Origin: Rhodobacter sp. SY28-1
GTDB lineage: Bacteria; Pseudomonadota; Alphaproteobacteria; Rhodobacterales; Rhodobacteraceae
Direction: 5' to 3'
Length of the DNA: 64,000 bases
Assembly: GCF_005222785.1 (NCBI RefSeq)
Contig: NZ_STGH01000004.1
Span: 62,001 to 126,000, forward strand
The notes under the pieces are model-generated. The model ran no database searches. It was not told the origin of the DNA and worked only from the letters and a program-made list of their open reading frames with translations. Numbering within the stretch: position 1 is the stretch's first letter; the number at the start of each line of letters is the position of its first letter. The position numbers and the translations under genes were made by a program. Positions 1 to 7,148 of this stretch are shown in pieces.

Positions 1-138
1 GACGACCGCTTTGCCGTGATCTTCGGGATGGACACCACGAACAAGGCCACTGGCGAACGGACACAGGGCCGCGAGGTGGGGGTCTACCACGTCAAGAACG
101 GCAAGATCGTCCGGGAAGAGTTCTACTATTCCACCTGA
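1..138 (+). CDS. C-terminal fragment of an NTF2-like (SnoaL-type) protein
   Basis: The reading frame is open from base 1 and ends with TGA at 136-138, so only the last 45 residues are present. The tail reads VGVYHVKNGKIVREEFYY, which is the usual last pair of strands of the SnoaL/NTF2-like cone fold, where a short turn (NGKI) leads into the closing strand. Members of this fold bind small hydrophobic ligands or act as isomerases and cyclases, and nothing here shows which. The gene lies on the same strand as the SDR that follows about 150 bp later, but the gap is large enough for a separate promoter. The fold call is moderately safe; the function is open. Confidence 0.6.
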   Translation, partial: DDRFAVIFGMDTTNKATGERTQGREVGVYHVKNGKIVREEFYYST

Positions 139-284
139 GGGCGCTTGCGGATGTTGCGGCGGGGTTCAACACGCCCCGTCGCCGCACAGCAATCGGAGTC
201 GGGCATGCGCGGCGGCAAGGCCGTCTTGTGGTCTTGTCGCGGCGGTCCCGCCTGCTAGGCTTTGCCAAAAGCAGGAGTGCGGAA

Positions 285-1061
285 ATGGATCTTGGCATCA
301 GAGGAAAAAGGGCGCTGGTCTGCGCGTCGTCAAAGGGTCTGGGCAGGGGCTGCGCCGAGGCGCTGGCCGAAGCCGGTGTGGACCTGGTGATGAACGCCCG
401 CGGGGCCGAGGCGCTGGAGGCCGCCGCCGTCGAGATCAGGGCGCGGCATCAGGTCAATGTCGTCACCGTCGCGGGCGACATCACCTCTGAAGCCGGTCGT
501 GCGGCGGTGCTGGCACATGGTCCGTTCGACATCCTGGTCACCAATGCGGGCGGACCGCCGCCGGGCCTCTGGTCGGACTGGAGCCGTGAGGACTTCATCA
601 AGGCGCTCGACGCCAACATGCTGACCCCCATCGCGCTGATGCAGGCCGTCCTGCCGGGCATGATCACCAAGGGCTGGGGCCGGGTGGTCAACATCACCAG
701 CGTCTCGGTCAAGGCGCCGGTGCCGGTCCTGGGCCTGTCGAACTCGGCGCGCGCCGGGCTGACCGGCTTTGTCGCGGGCACGTCGCGGCAGGTGGCGGGC
801 AAAGGGGTGACGATCAACAATCTTCTGCCCGGCATCCACGCCACCGACCGGGCCATCGCGCTGGACGGGGCGGTGGTCAAGGCGCGCGGGATCAGCATGG
901 AGGACGCCATCGCCGAACGCGCCGCGACCATTCCGGCCGGGCGCTACGGCACCGCGGCCGAGTTCGGGGCGACCTGCGCTTTCCTCTGTTCCCAGCACGC
1001 GGGCTTTATCGTCGGGCAGAACGTCCTTTTGGACGGCGGGGCGACCAACGCAACGCTTTAG
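285..1061 (+). CDS. SDR-family protein with degenerate catalytic tetrad (BKR-like)
   Basis: A 258-residue Rossmann-fold protein of the short-chain dehydrogenase/reductase superfamily. The ATG at 285 is chosen because AGGAG lies 8 nt upstream and the fold starts right after it; an in-frame ATG at 228 would add a tail outside the fold. The cofactor loop reads CASSKGLGRG instead of TGxxxGxG, followed by a normal VTNAGG. The active site is unusual: after the Ser strand (NITSVSV) the YxxxK motif is replaced by LSNSAR, so both catalytic Tyr and Lys are missing. This pattern is known from a 3-oxoacyl-ACP-reductase-like SDR subgroup noted for imperfect cofactor and tetrad motifs. Reductase activity should therefore not be assumed. 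The stop overlaps the convergent membrane-protein gene by 4 nt. Confidence 0.85.
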   Translation: MDLGIRGKRALVCASSKGLGRGCAEALAEAGVDLVMNARGAEALEAAAVEIRARHQVNVVTVAGDITSEAGRAAVLAHGPFDILVTNAGGPPPGLWSDWSREDFIKALDANMLTPIALMQAVLPGMITKGWGRVVNITSVSVKAPVPVLGLSNSARAGLTGFVAGTSRQVAGKGVTINNLLPGIHATDRAIALDGAVVKARGISMEDAIAERAATIPAGRYGTAAEFGATCAFLCSQHAGFIVGQNVLLDGGATNATL

Positions 1062-1522
1062 GCGTAGCGCACCGGGCGGCGCCCCGGATCGACGACACCC
1101 AGCGTGGCCAGCGTGCTGGCACCCAGAACCCAGGCCCAGGCCCCGGCCCCCAGCATCCGGGTGGTCACACCGCTGGTGTCCGATCCGGAGAAGGACAGGC
1201 TTCCGTCCGGCTGTCGCAGAAGCAGGAACAGTGCCCAGGCCACAAGGGCTACGGGCAGCACGCCGGTCAGGAAGGCCAAGAGGCGCGACTCGCGACCGAT
1301 GAGGGCGAAAAGTATAAACATCGCGGCCAGCACGAAGGAACAGCCATAGGCGATCGTCTCGGGCCTTGCATCGGCAAGGATCGCCTGCGCCCCTTCGGCA
1401 TCCAGCGCGCGCAGCACGGTCCAGGGCACGACGTTCTCGCCAAAGGGCGAGGACAGCCAGGGCAGGAAGAGGCTGGTCAGAATGGCAATGGCCGCAACAA
1501 TCGCAAGAGGACGGGACAGCAT
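1058..1522 (-). CDS. small four-helix membrane protein, function unknown
   Basis: A 154-residue protein with four clear hydrophobic segments at about residues 6-23, 57-76, 80-102 and 123-143. The loop between helices 1 and 2 is long (about 33 residues) and acidic; the C-terminus ends in a short basic tail (DPGRRPVRYA). There is no recognisable catalytic motif, and I do not recognise the family. The start at 1522 has AGGTG about 8 nt upstream. The 3-prime end overlaps the SDR stop convergently by 4 nt. The gene stands alone on this strand, and about 230 bp of upstream DNA separate it from the divergent ABC ATPase. Confidence 0.65.
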   Translation of the reverse strand: MLSRPLAIVAAIAILTSLFLPWLSSPFGENVVPWTVLRALDAEGAQAILADARPETIAYGCSFVLAAMFILFALIGRESRLLAFLTGVLPVALVAWALFLLLRQPDGSLSFSGSDTSGVTTRMLGAGAWAWVLGASTLATLGVVDPGRRPVRYA

Positions 1523-1701
1523 CGCAGCACCTGTCGGTTAACCAATTCTGCAAGGCAAGCACCAGAGGTGATTCCCGTCAAATTTCCCAACAAATATGGG
1601 TCGAATTGGATCGGACCCCGCATCAATCCCCGATTGCGTTCCGGCTTTGATGCGGCCTGATCCCTAGTTGTCGGTCTCGGGTCCCGGCTCTGGTATTGCC
1701 C

Positions 1702-1734
1702 GTCAGGACCAGCGCTGCTAGGGGAAAGCCTGAC
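1702..1734. other. hairpin in the 5-prime leader of the ABC ATPase gene
   Basis: GTCAGG at 1702-1707 pairs with CCTGAC at 1729-1734 across a purine-rich loop, 18 nt before the ATPase start codon. It could affect translation of that gene. I could not match the leader to any riboswitch class by eye, so it is recorded only as a stem-loop. Confidence 0.25.
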
Positions 1735-1752
1735 CGATTTCGTTGAGTATCC

Positions 1753-2835
1753 ATGCCCGACCGTCCCCCTCTTCGTCTGGAAGTGTCGAACCTCAGCCGG
1801 TCCTTCGGCGGACGGATGGTGGTCGACCAGGTGTCGCTGGCGGTGGCCGCAGGGCAGGTGACTTGCCTTCTGGGGCCTTCGGGCTGCGGCAAGTCCACCA
1901 CGCTGCGGATCATCGCCGGGGTCGAACGCGCCGATGCGGGCGAGGTGCGGCTGGACGGGCAGACTGTAGCCGGTCCGGGTGTGCATGTCCCGCCCGAGGT
2001 GCGCTCGGTCGGGCTGATGTTCCAGGATTTCGCCCTGTTTCCGCACCTGACAGTCGCCGAGAATGTGGGCTTCGGCCTGCGCATCGACCGGGCGGAAAAG
2101 GCTCGGCGGGTAGATGCACTTCTGGAGAAGGTCGACCTGACCGGCTTCGGGCCGAAGCATCCGCACGAACTCTCGGGTGGCGAGCAGCAACGGGTGGCGC
2201 TGGCGCGGGCGCTAGCCCCGAACCCGCGCGTCATGCTGATGGACGAGCCTTTCTCGGGTCTCGACAACCGGCTGCGCGATGGCATCCGCGACCGGACGCT
2301 GGACCTGTTGAAAGAGGCAGGCGCGGCGGTCCTTCTGGTCACGCATGAACCGGACGAGGCGATGCGGATGGCCGACGAGATCGCGCTGATGCGCGGCGGC
2401 CGGATCGTCCAGAAGGGCGCGCCCTACAACGTCTACAACGCCCCTGTCGACAAGGCCGCGGCGGCCTTCTTCAGCGATATCAACGTGATCCGGGGCGTAT
2501 CGCGCGGGGCGCTGACCGAAACGCCGTTCGGCGCCTTCCTGACCCCCGGTCACAAGGACGGCGCCGCAGTCGACATCGTCATCCGGCCCCAGCATCTGCG
2601 CATCGACTTTGACCGCGGGGGCAGGGGGCCGAACCCCACGCCCGAGGACGGCACGCCCGCGCGCGGCACGGTCCTGCGCAGCCGCTATCTGGGCCGCGAA
2701 AGCCTGGTCGATTTCGCGATGGACTTCGAAGGTGCCCGACTGACCGCCTCGGTCCCCGGGGTGTTCCTGCCGAAGCCGGGGACGGTCCTCTGGCTGATGA
2801 TCCGCCGCGACCGGTGCTTCGTCTTCGGGGTCTGA
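1753..2835 (+). CDS. ABC importer ATPase of the FbpC/PotA type
   Basis: A 360-residue ATP-hydrolysing subunit of an import ABC system. Walker A GPSGCGKST is at residues 41-49, a Q-loop QDFALFP near 91-97, the signature LSGGEQQR at 140-147, Walker B VMLMDEP at 160-166 and the switch His in LVTHEPDEA near 199. A C-terminal extension of about 120 residues fits the TOBE-like domain of the Fe3+/polyamine/thiamine (FbpC, PotA) group. No permease or binding protein adjoins it in the window, so it is either an orphan subunit or serves a transporter encoded elsewhere. The substrate cannot be read from the ATPase; iron(III) is one guess. Confidence 0.85.
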   Translation: MPDRPPLRLEVSNLSRSFGGRMVVDQVSLAVAAGQVTCLLGPSGCGKSTTLRIIAGVERADAGEVRLDGQTVAGPGVHVPPEVRSVGLMFQDFALFPHLTVAENVGFGLRIDRAEKARRVDALLEKVDLTGFGPKHPHELSGGEQQRVALARALAPNPRVMLMDEPFSGLDNRLRDGIRDRTLDLLKEAGAAVLLVTHEPDEAMRMADEIALMRGGRIVQKGAPYNVYNAPVDKAAAAFFSDINVIRGVSRGALTETPFGAFLTPGHKDGAAVDIVIRPQHLRIDFDRGGRGPNPTPEDGTPARGTVLRSRYLGRESLVDFAMDFEGARLTASVPGVFLPKPGTVLWLMIRRDRCFVFGV

Positions 2836-2844
2836 CCGCAGACG

Positions 2845-3519
2845 TCAGCCGCCATGCAGCAGCCGCCAGTCGGCCAGGGTGGTGCCGGGGTCGTCGGGGA
2901 AGGGTTCCCCCGTCAGGCGCAGCGCCTCGATCCGGTCGACGCGGAAACTGCGCAAGGCCAGCCGCGTTTCGCACCACGAGGCCAGCGTCCAGACGCGGCC
3001 CCAGAATTCCAGGAGCAGCGGCCGGACCACGCGTTCGGTCGGTTGGCCCGTGCTGTCGACATAGACGATCACCACCCGCTGGCGCAGCCGGATCGCCTGA
3101 CGCAGGCTTGGCAGATGGCGGGCGGCGGCCAGCGCCTCGCCGCCCGGAAACACCCAGGTCTCCTGCCCGATCCCGTCCAGAAGGCGCGCGGGCAGCACTG
3201 CCGTCACCTTGCCCAGCAGGCTTTCGGCCGCCCGGGTCAGTGACGGGTCGGCCCCCCGCGTCACCAGTTGCAGTCCCAGCGTCAGGGCCTGCACTTCGTC
3301 ATGCGTCAGGGTCAGGGGCGGCAAGGTCACCGGCTCGCGCAGGATATAGCCCACCCCGCGCTCGCCCTCGACCGGCAGGCCCGAGGCGATCAGCGTCGCC
3401 ATGTCGCGCCAGAGCGTCCGGGTCGAAACCTCCAGCCGGTTCGCCATGTCCCGCGCGGTGTGCAACCGCCCGTCGCGCAGGATCAGGATCAGTTCGAACA
3501 GGCGGTCGGTGCGGCGCAT
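2845..3519 (-). CDS. YafY-family transcriptional regulator (HTH + WYL domain)
   Basis: A 224-residue DNA-binding protein. The N-terminal winged helix (residues 1-60) contains STRTLWRDMATLIASG, the recognition helix typical of HTH_11/DeoR-like YafY proteins. The C-terminal half carries the WYL module, a ligand-sensing SH3-like beta-fold, here with the core VWTLASWCETR and a preceding VRPLLLEFWG. It starts 21 nt downstream of the ABM-like gene on the same strand and is probably co-transcribed with it. It is clearly paralogous to the shorter regulator at 3988-4341: both share LRDGRLHTA, VSTRT.WRDM and GERG.GY. The ligand is unknown. Confidence 0.85.
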   Translation of the reverse strand: MRRTDRLFELILILRDGRLHTARDMANRLEVSTRTLWRDMATLIASGLPVEGERGVGYILREPVTLPPLTLTHDEVQALTLGLQLVTRGADPSLTRAAESLLGKVTAVLPARLLDGIGQETWVFPGGEALAAARHLPSLRQAIRLRQRVVIVYVDSTGQPTERVVRPLLLEFWGRVWTLASWCETRLALRSFRVDRIEALRLTGEPFPDDPGTTLADWRLLHGG

Positions 3520-3540
3520 GGCGGCAGGGTGGGCCTGGGG

Positions 3541-3852
3541 TCAGGCCAGCGTCAAGGCCAGCTCTTCATGGCGCATCTGCGCGGAAGGGCCATCAATCAG
3601 CGCCATGAACGGGGCGAAGGCGGGGTCGGCCATCACCGCCTGCGGAGCGGCCTCGGCCTCGGCCATGCTGGCCCAGGTCACCGCGTCGGTCCAGCGCCCG
3701 TCCGGGCCCCTGGACAGCTGGCGGGACAGGAAACCCGGCTGGCGCCGCACCAGCGCCTCGGTCCCGCGCGCGGCGGTCAGGAAGGCGGTCTCGTCAGCGC
3801 CGGGGACCAGGGTGAAGGTCACATACTCGATCACGGTCGGCTCGGGGGGCAT
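3541..3852 (-). CDS. ABM-like dimeric alpha-beta barrel protein
   Basis: About 103 residues with the small ferredoxin-like barrel pattern of antibiotic-biosynthesis-monooxygenase/stress-barrel proteins: an N-terminal strand VIEYVTFTL, a helix starting GADETAFLTAARG, then a strand-turn-strand with QPGFLSRQLSR, and a closing DAVTWAS. I chose the ATG at 3852 because GGAG precedes it by 7 nt and because it then lies 45 nt from an inverted repeat, the same spacing as in the neighbouring regulator. Possible roles are haem or quinone handling or small-molecule binding; the sequence does not decide. It is probably repressed through the repeat at 3897-3915 and co-transcribed with the WYL regulator downstream. 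Confidence 0.65.
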   Translation of the reverse strand: MPPEPTVIEYVTFTLVPGADETAFLTAARGTEALVRRQPGFLSRQLSRGPDGRWTDAVTWASMAEAEAAPQAVMADPAFAPFMALIDGPSAQMRHEELALTLA

Positions 3853-3896
3853 CGTCATCTCCATCAGTTGCGATGCAGACGGTGTGACAGGGGGCA

Positions 3897-3916
3897 ACTG
3901 ACAAGGGTCTGTCAGC
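3897..3916. promoter_or_regulatory. putative YafY-type operator, copy 1
   Basis: ACTGACA (3897-3903), six bases, then TGTCAGC (3910-3916). It has the same 7-6-7 layout and same arms, except the last base, as the repeat at 4383-4402. It lies 45 nt upstream of the chosen start of the ABM-like gene. Two copies at equal distance from two adjacent genes, one encoding a regulator, suggest a shared operator. The binding protein is inferred. Confidence 0.55.
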
Positions 3917-3932
3917 AACAGTGGGGCGGGGC

Positions 3933-3976
3933 CAAAAGTCTTCGAAGACTTTTGCAGAATCCTTCGAAGGATTCTG
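3933..3976. repeat. double TTCGAA palindrome element, copy 1
   Basis: Two perfect 22-bp palindromes lie back to back: one centred on TTCGAA with core AAAGTCTTCGAAGACTTT (3935-3952), the next with core GAATCCTTCGAAGGATTC (3957-3974). The element sits between the short YafY regulator and the ABM-like gene and could end transcription of the former. A near-identical double element is at 46317-46363 and a diverged one near 44465-44515, so this is a repeated family and not a lone terminator. Confidence 0.75.
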
Positions 3977-3987
3977 GCCGCCCGCAA

Positions 3988-4341
3988 CTACGGTTCCGCT
4001 TCGATCCCCGACTGCGGCAGCAGCGTCGCGACCTTGTACAACAGACTTCGCGCCGCCTTCGCCTTCGGGTTGCCCTCCTGGCCCACATGACGCAGCCCCT
4101 CGACCAGCGCCTCCAGCTCGTCCGGCGTCAGCATCGTCGGCGGCAGTACCAGGGGCGAGCGCAGCATGTAGCCCAGTCCCCGTTCCCCCGTCACCGGCAT
4201 GCCGCTGGCCGCCAGAATTTCCATGTCGCGCCAGATCGTCCGGGTCGAGACCCCGAGTCGCACGGCAAGCTCGGCCGCCGTGTGCAGCCGCCCATCGCGC
4301 AGCTCCTGGACGATGTCATACAGCCGGGCGTCGCGTTTCAT
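3988..4341 (-). CDS. short YafY-type regulator lacking the WYL domain
   Basis: A 117-residue protein that is almost only a DNA-binding domain. LRDGRLHTAAELAVRLGVST and the following RTIWRDMEILAASG match the winged helix of its neighbour at 2845-3519. The reading frame ends at the point where the WYL sensor domain should follow (ATLLPQSGIEAEP). The ATG at 4341 is preferred over one at 4380 because GGAA lies 6 nt upstream and the conserved fold begins there. An inverted repeat 42-61 nt upstream probably serves autoregulation. Loss of the sensor half, next to a repeated palindrome, suggests truncation of a duplicated gene; it may still act as a constitutive or antagonist DNA-binding protein. Confidence 0.7.
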   Translation of the reverse strand: MKRDARLYDIVQELRDGRLHTAAELAVRLGVSTRTIWRDMEILAASGMPVTGERGLGYMLRSPLVLPPTMLTPDELEALVEGLRHVGQEGNPKAKAARSLLYKVATLLPQSGIEAEP

Positions 4342-4382
4342 CGGGATTCCGGGGCAGGGACCGGGGCCTTCCGGCCCCACTT

Positions 4383-4402
4383 ACTGACAAAATACTGTCA
4401 GT
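4383..4402. promoter_or_regulatory. putative YafY-type operator, copy 2
   Basis: ACTGACA (4383-4389), AAATAC, TGTCAGT (4396-4402): a perfect 7-bp inverted repeat with a 6-bp spacer. It lies 42 nt upstream of the chosen start of the short regulator and about 110 nt upstream of tatA on the other strand. The match with 3897-3916 makes it a likely operator for one or both YafY proteins. Confidence 0.6.
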
Positions 4403-4430
4403 TGACTGTATCCCGCAAGCCGGTTCGGGC

Positions 4431-4459
4431 TTGGAAGGCGCGGCGCGCTGGTCCTAATA
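4431..4459 (+). promoter_or_regulatory. possible sigma-70-type promoter of tatABC
   Basis: TTGGAA at 4431-4436 and CTAATA at 4454-4459 are separated by 17 nt, which places a start site about 50 nt before tatA. This is the best -35/-10 pair in the gap. Alphaproteobacterial promoters are loosely conserved, so this is a suggestion only. Confidence 0.35.
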
Positions 4460-4514
4460 CGAGGTCAGACAGGAACTGCTGCCCCTGATGGGGCCTGAAC
4501 CGGAGGGTAATTCC

Positions 4515-4730
4515 ATGTTCAACAATATCGGTCTTCCCGGCCTTCTTCTGATCGCCGTCATCGTCCTCGTGTTGTTCGGCCGGGGCAAGGTCTCAAGCCT
4601 GATGGGCGAAGTGGGCAAGGGCATCACCGCCTTCAAGAAGGGCGTGAACGACGGTGCCAAGGAAATCGACGACGCCAAGGCCGCCGAAGCCAAGGACGTG
4701 ACGCCCGCCGCCGAGAAGGACAAGGCCTGA
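4515..4730 (+). CDS. tatA: Sec-independent protein translocase subunit TatA
   Basis: A 71-residue protein that forms the expanding pore of the twin-arginine pathway, which exports folded, often cofactor-bearing proteins. One N-terminal transmembrane helix ([17 protein letters not shown]) is followed by the amphipathic helix [22 protein letters not shown] with the FGxGK hinge typical of TatA, then an acidic Ala/Lys-rich tail. The ATG at 4515 has GGAGGG upstream. It is the first gene of a tatA-tatB-tatC operon (25 nt, then a 4-nt overlap). A candidate Tat substrate within the window is the BMP-type binding protein at 27934-28947. Confidence 0.95.
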   Translation: MFNNIGLPGLLLIAVIVLVLFGRGKVSSLMGEVGKGITAFKKGVNDGAKEIDDAKAAEAKDVTPAAEKDKA

Positions 4731-4755
4731 GGCCTGATCTTCGGGGGACACAGAC

Positions 4756-5346
4756 ATGGATTTCAGCTGGTCCGAACTTCTTGTCGTCGGCATCGTCGCG
4801 CTGATCATCATCGGCCCGAAGGACCTGCCTGGCATGTTCCGCGAGCTTGGCCGCTTTACCGCCAAGATCCGTTCCATGGGGCGCGAGTTCAGCCGCGCGA
4901 TGGAACAGGCCGCCAAGGAATCGGGCGTCAAGGACGTGGCCGATGACCTGAGGAAGGTCGCCTCGCCCAAGACGATGGGGCTGGATGCGGTCAAGTCGGC
5001 CGCCGACAAGTTCGAGAAGTGGGACCCGCTGAAGAACGCGGCCAAGCCCACCAAGCCGCTGACCCCCGCTCCGATGCCTGCAACACCGACCCCCGCCGCT
5101 GCGGCGACCGCTGTCCCGGCCGTCGAGACCATCGCTGCCCCTGCAGCCGCTTCCCCTACGGCTGCCGCTGCCCCCGGGCCTGCCACGGCGGCGCTTTACG
5201 AAAAGAAGGCCGCGCGCAAGGCGGTGCTGGACGAGGCCTCGGCCAAGCTGCGCGCCATTGCCGAGCCCGCAGCCGAGGTCCCCGCGCCAAAGTCCCCGGG
5301 GCGTCGGCGCAAGAAGGCCGAACCCACTGGCGGTGACGCAGCATGA
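4756..5346 (+). CDS. tatB: Sec-independent protein translocase subunit TatB
   Basis: A 196-residue TatB that with TatC recognises twin-arginine signal peptides. The N-terminus MDFSWSELLVVGIVALIIIG has the acidic residue and the Glu of the short membrane helix expected for TatB; the hinge GPKDLP and the amphipathic helix GMFRELGRFTAKIRSMG follow. A long Ala/Pro-rich segment (about residues 95-150) and a basic tail (GRRRKKAE) end the protein, which is long for the family but common in Rhodobacterales. Its stop overlaps the tatC start in ATGA, so translation is coupled. Confidence 0.95.
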   Translation: MDFSWSELLVVGIVALIIIGPKDLPGMFRELGRFTAKIRSMGREFSRAMEQAAKESGVKDVADDLRKVASPKTMGLDAVKSAADKFEKWDPLKNAAKPTKPLTPAPMPATPTPAAAATAVPAVETIAAPAAASPTAAAAPGPATAALYEKKAARKAVLDEASAKLRAIAEPAAEVPAPKSPGRRRKKAEPTGGDAA

Positions 5347-6260
5347 GCAAGGAAGACACCATCGACGACAGCTCGGCCCCGCTGGTCGAGCATCTGATCG
5401 AACTGCGCAACCGGCTGATCTGGGCAGTCTCGGCCTTCATGATCGCGATGATCCTGTGCTTCGTCGTCGCCGAGCCAATTCTGAACTTCATGCTTGGCCC
5501 CATCGAACGGGCGATGCGCGAGCTTGGCGATCCGAACCCGGTGATGCAGTACACCGCGCCGCAGGAGTACTTCTTCACCCTGATCCACATTTCGGTCGTG
5601 GCGGGACTGATGGTCAGCTTTCCGGTCATCGCCTACCAGCTTTGGCGCTTTGTGGCCCCAGGCCTTTACCGCAGCGAAAAGCAGGCCTTCCTGCCGTTCC
5701 TGATCGCATCGCCCGTGCTGTTCCTAGTCGGCGCAGCCTTCGCGCACTATGTGGTCACGCCGATCGCGATGACCTTCTTCCTGGGCTTTGCTGACGCCTT
5801 TTCGGTGGTCACCGCCTTGATCCCCGGCCTTGCCGATGCGCCTGCCGGGGCCGCGATCGAGGCTACCGCACCCGCCGCCGACAGCGGCATCGACATCGTC
5901 TTCCAGGGCAAGGTGAACGAGACGTTGGACATCAGCCTCAAGCTGATCCTCGCCTTCGGACTTTGCTTCCAGCTGCCGGTTCTTCTGACCCTGATGGGCA
6001 AGGCGGGGCTGGCCACTTCGGCGGGCCTGGCGAACATGCGCCGCTATGCCATCGTCGTGATCCTGATCGTCGCGGCACTGGTCACGCCCCCCGATGTGAT
6101 GAGCCAGCTGATCCTCTTTTTCGCGGTCTATCCGCTGTATGAGGTTTCGATCTTCCTGATCCACCGCATCGAGAAACGCCGCGAGGCCGACCTGCGCGCT
6201 GAGGGGCTGTGGGACGAGGACGAGGATGCGCCGTCGGATGGCGCCGAGCCAAAGGCATGA
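5343..6260 (+). CDS. tatC: Sec-independent protein translocase subunit TatC
   Basis: A 305-residue inner-membrane protein with six hydrophobic helices; it forms the docking site for twin-arginine signal peptides. The N-terminal LVEHLIELRNRLIWAV matches the conserved HLxELRxRL motif, and QEYFFTLIHISVVAGLMVSFPVI contains the conserved F-T/KIS segment. The periplasmic loop between helices 3 and 4 (about residues 160-195, rich in Ala/Pro with ADSGIDIVFQGKVNE) is longer than in E. coli, as in other Rhodobacterales. The start overlaps tatB by 4 nt, and the stop overlaps the DUF815 gene in the same way. Confidence 0.96.
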   Translation: MSKEDTIDDSSAPLVEHLIELRNRLIWAVSAFMIAMILCFVVAEPILNFMLGPIERAMRELGDPNPVMQYTAPQEYFFTLIHISVVAGLMVSFPVIAYQLWRFVAPGLYRSEKQAFLPFLIASPVLFLVGAAFAHYVVTPIAMTFFLGFADAFSVVTALIPGLADAPAGAAIEATAPAADSGIDIVFQGKVNETLDISLKLILAFGLCFQLPVLLTLMGKAGLATSAGLANMRRYAIVVILIVAALVTPPDVMSQLILFFAVYPLYEVSIFLIHRIEKRREADLRAEGLWDEDEDAPSDGAEPKA

Positions 6261-7096
6261 CCGACCCCCTGGACCGCATCGCCGCAGCGCTGGAGCGGCT
6301 GGCCCCCGCGCCGATGCCCGCGCCCGACTTCACGCCTGAGGCCTTCGTCTGGCACACCAGCCCCGACCGGCTGGAGCCGGTGGCGCATGTCTCGCGCGTG
6401 GACCTGTCGCTGCTTGTGGGCGTCAACCGCTCGCGCGACACTCTGCTGGAGAACACCCGTCACTTTGCTGCCGGGCTGCCTGCGAACAACGCACTTCTCT
6501 GGGGGGCGCGGGGGATGGGGAAATCCTCTCTCGTCAAGGCTGTCCATGCCGCCGTCCGGGCGGAAGGCCATGACTTGAAGATCGTGGAACTGTCGCGCGA
6601 GGACCTGCCTTCTGTCCAGCGTCTGCTGACTCATCTGCGCGCGGCGCCGCACCGGTTCCTCCTCTTCTGCGATGACCTGTCGTTTTCCCACGACGACCAG
6701 CATTACAAGTCACTGAAGGCGGTCCTGGATGGTGGCATCGAGGGCCGGCCCGAAAACGTGCTGTTCTACGCGACCTCGAACCGCCGCCACCTGATGCCGC
6801 GCGACATGATCGAGAACGAACGCTCGACCGCAATCAACCCGTCCGAAGCGGTGGAGGAGAAGGTCTCGCTGTCCGACCGCTTTGGCCTCTGGCTTGGCTT
6901 CCACCCTTGCAGCCAGGACGACTACCTGGAGATGATCCGCGGCTATTGCGCGGCGCATGGGGTCAAGGTGCCCGACGACCGCCTGCACGCCGAAGCGATC
7001 GAATGGCAGGCGACGCGGGGCGGACGCTCGGGCCGGGTGGCATGGCAGTTCTTCTGCGATCTTGCCGCGCGCGAAGGCGTGCGCCTCCGCGCCTGA
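6257..7096 (+). CDS. DUF815-family AAA-type ATPase
   Basis: A 279-residue P-loop protein. Walker A GARGMGKS is at residues 83-90; the Walker B-like strand FLLFCDDLSF follows about 50 residues later, and FYATSNRRHLMPRDM fits sensor 1 of AAA proteins. NNALLWGARGMGKSSLVKAV and the DRFGLWLGFHP segment are characteristic of DUF815, whose biochemical role is not established. The ATG at 6257 overlaps the tatC stop by 4 nt and is preferred over one at 6209 inside tatC. Its place at the end of the tat operon suggests co-expression but does not prove a role in export. Confidence 0.85.
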   Translation: MTDPLDRIAAALERLAPAPMPAPDFTPEAFVWHTSPDRLEPVAHVSRVDLSLLVGVNRSRDTLLENTRHFAAGLPANNALLWGARGMGKSSLVKAVHAAVRAEGHDLKIVELSREDLPSVQRLLTHLRAAPHRFLLFCDDLSFSHDDQHYKSLKAVLDGGIEGRPENVLFYATSNRRHLMPRDMIENERSTAINPSEAVEEKVSLSDRFGLWLGFHPCSQDDYLEMIRGYCAAHGVKVPDDRLHAEAIEWQATRGGRSGRVAWQFFCDLAAREGVRLRA

Positions 7097-7148
7097 CATG
7101 TGATCTTCACTTGCAGCGCTGCGCAACTGGCCTTAGCCCGGAAGAACC

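Noticed and set aside
1620-1752. Possible riboswitch upstream of the FbpC-like ATPase
   Set aside because: Only a simple stem was found; no conserved core of thiamine, cobalamin, guanidine or other known classes could be matched by eye.
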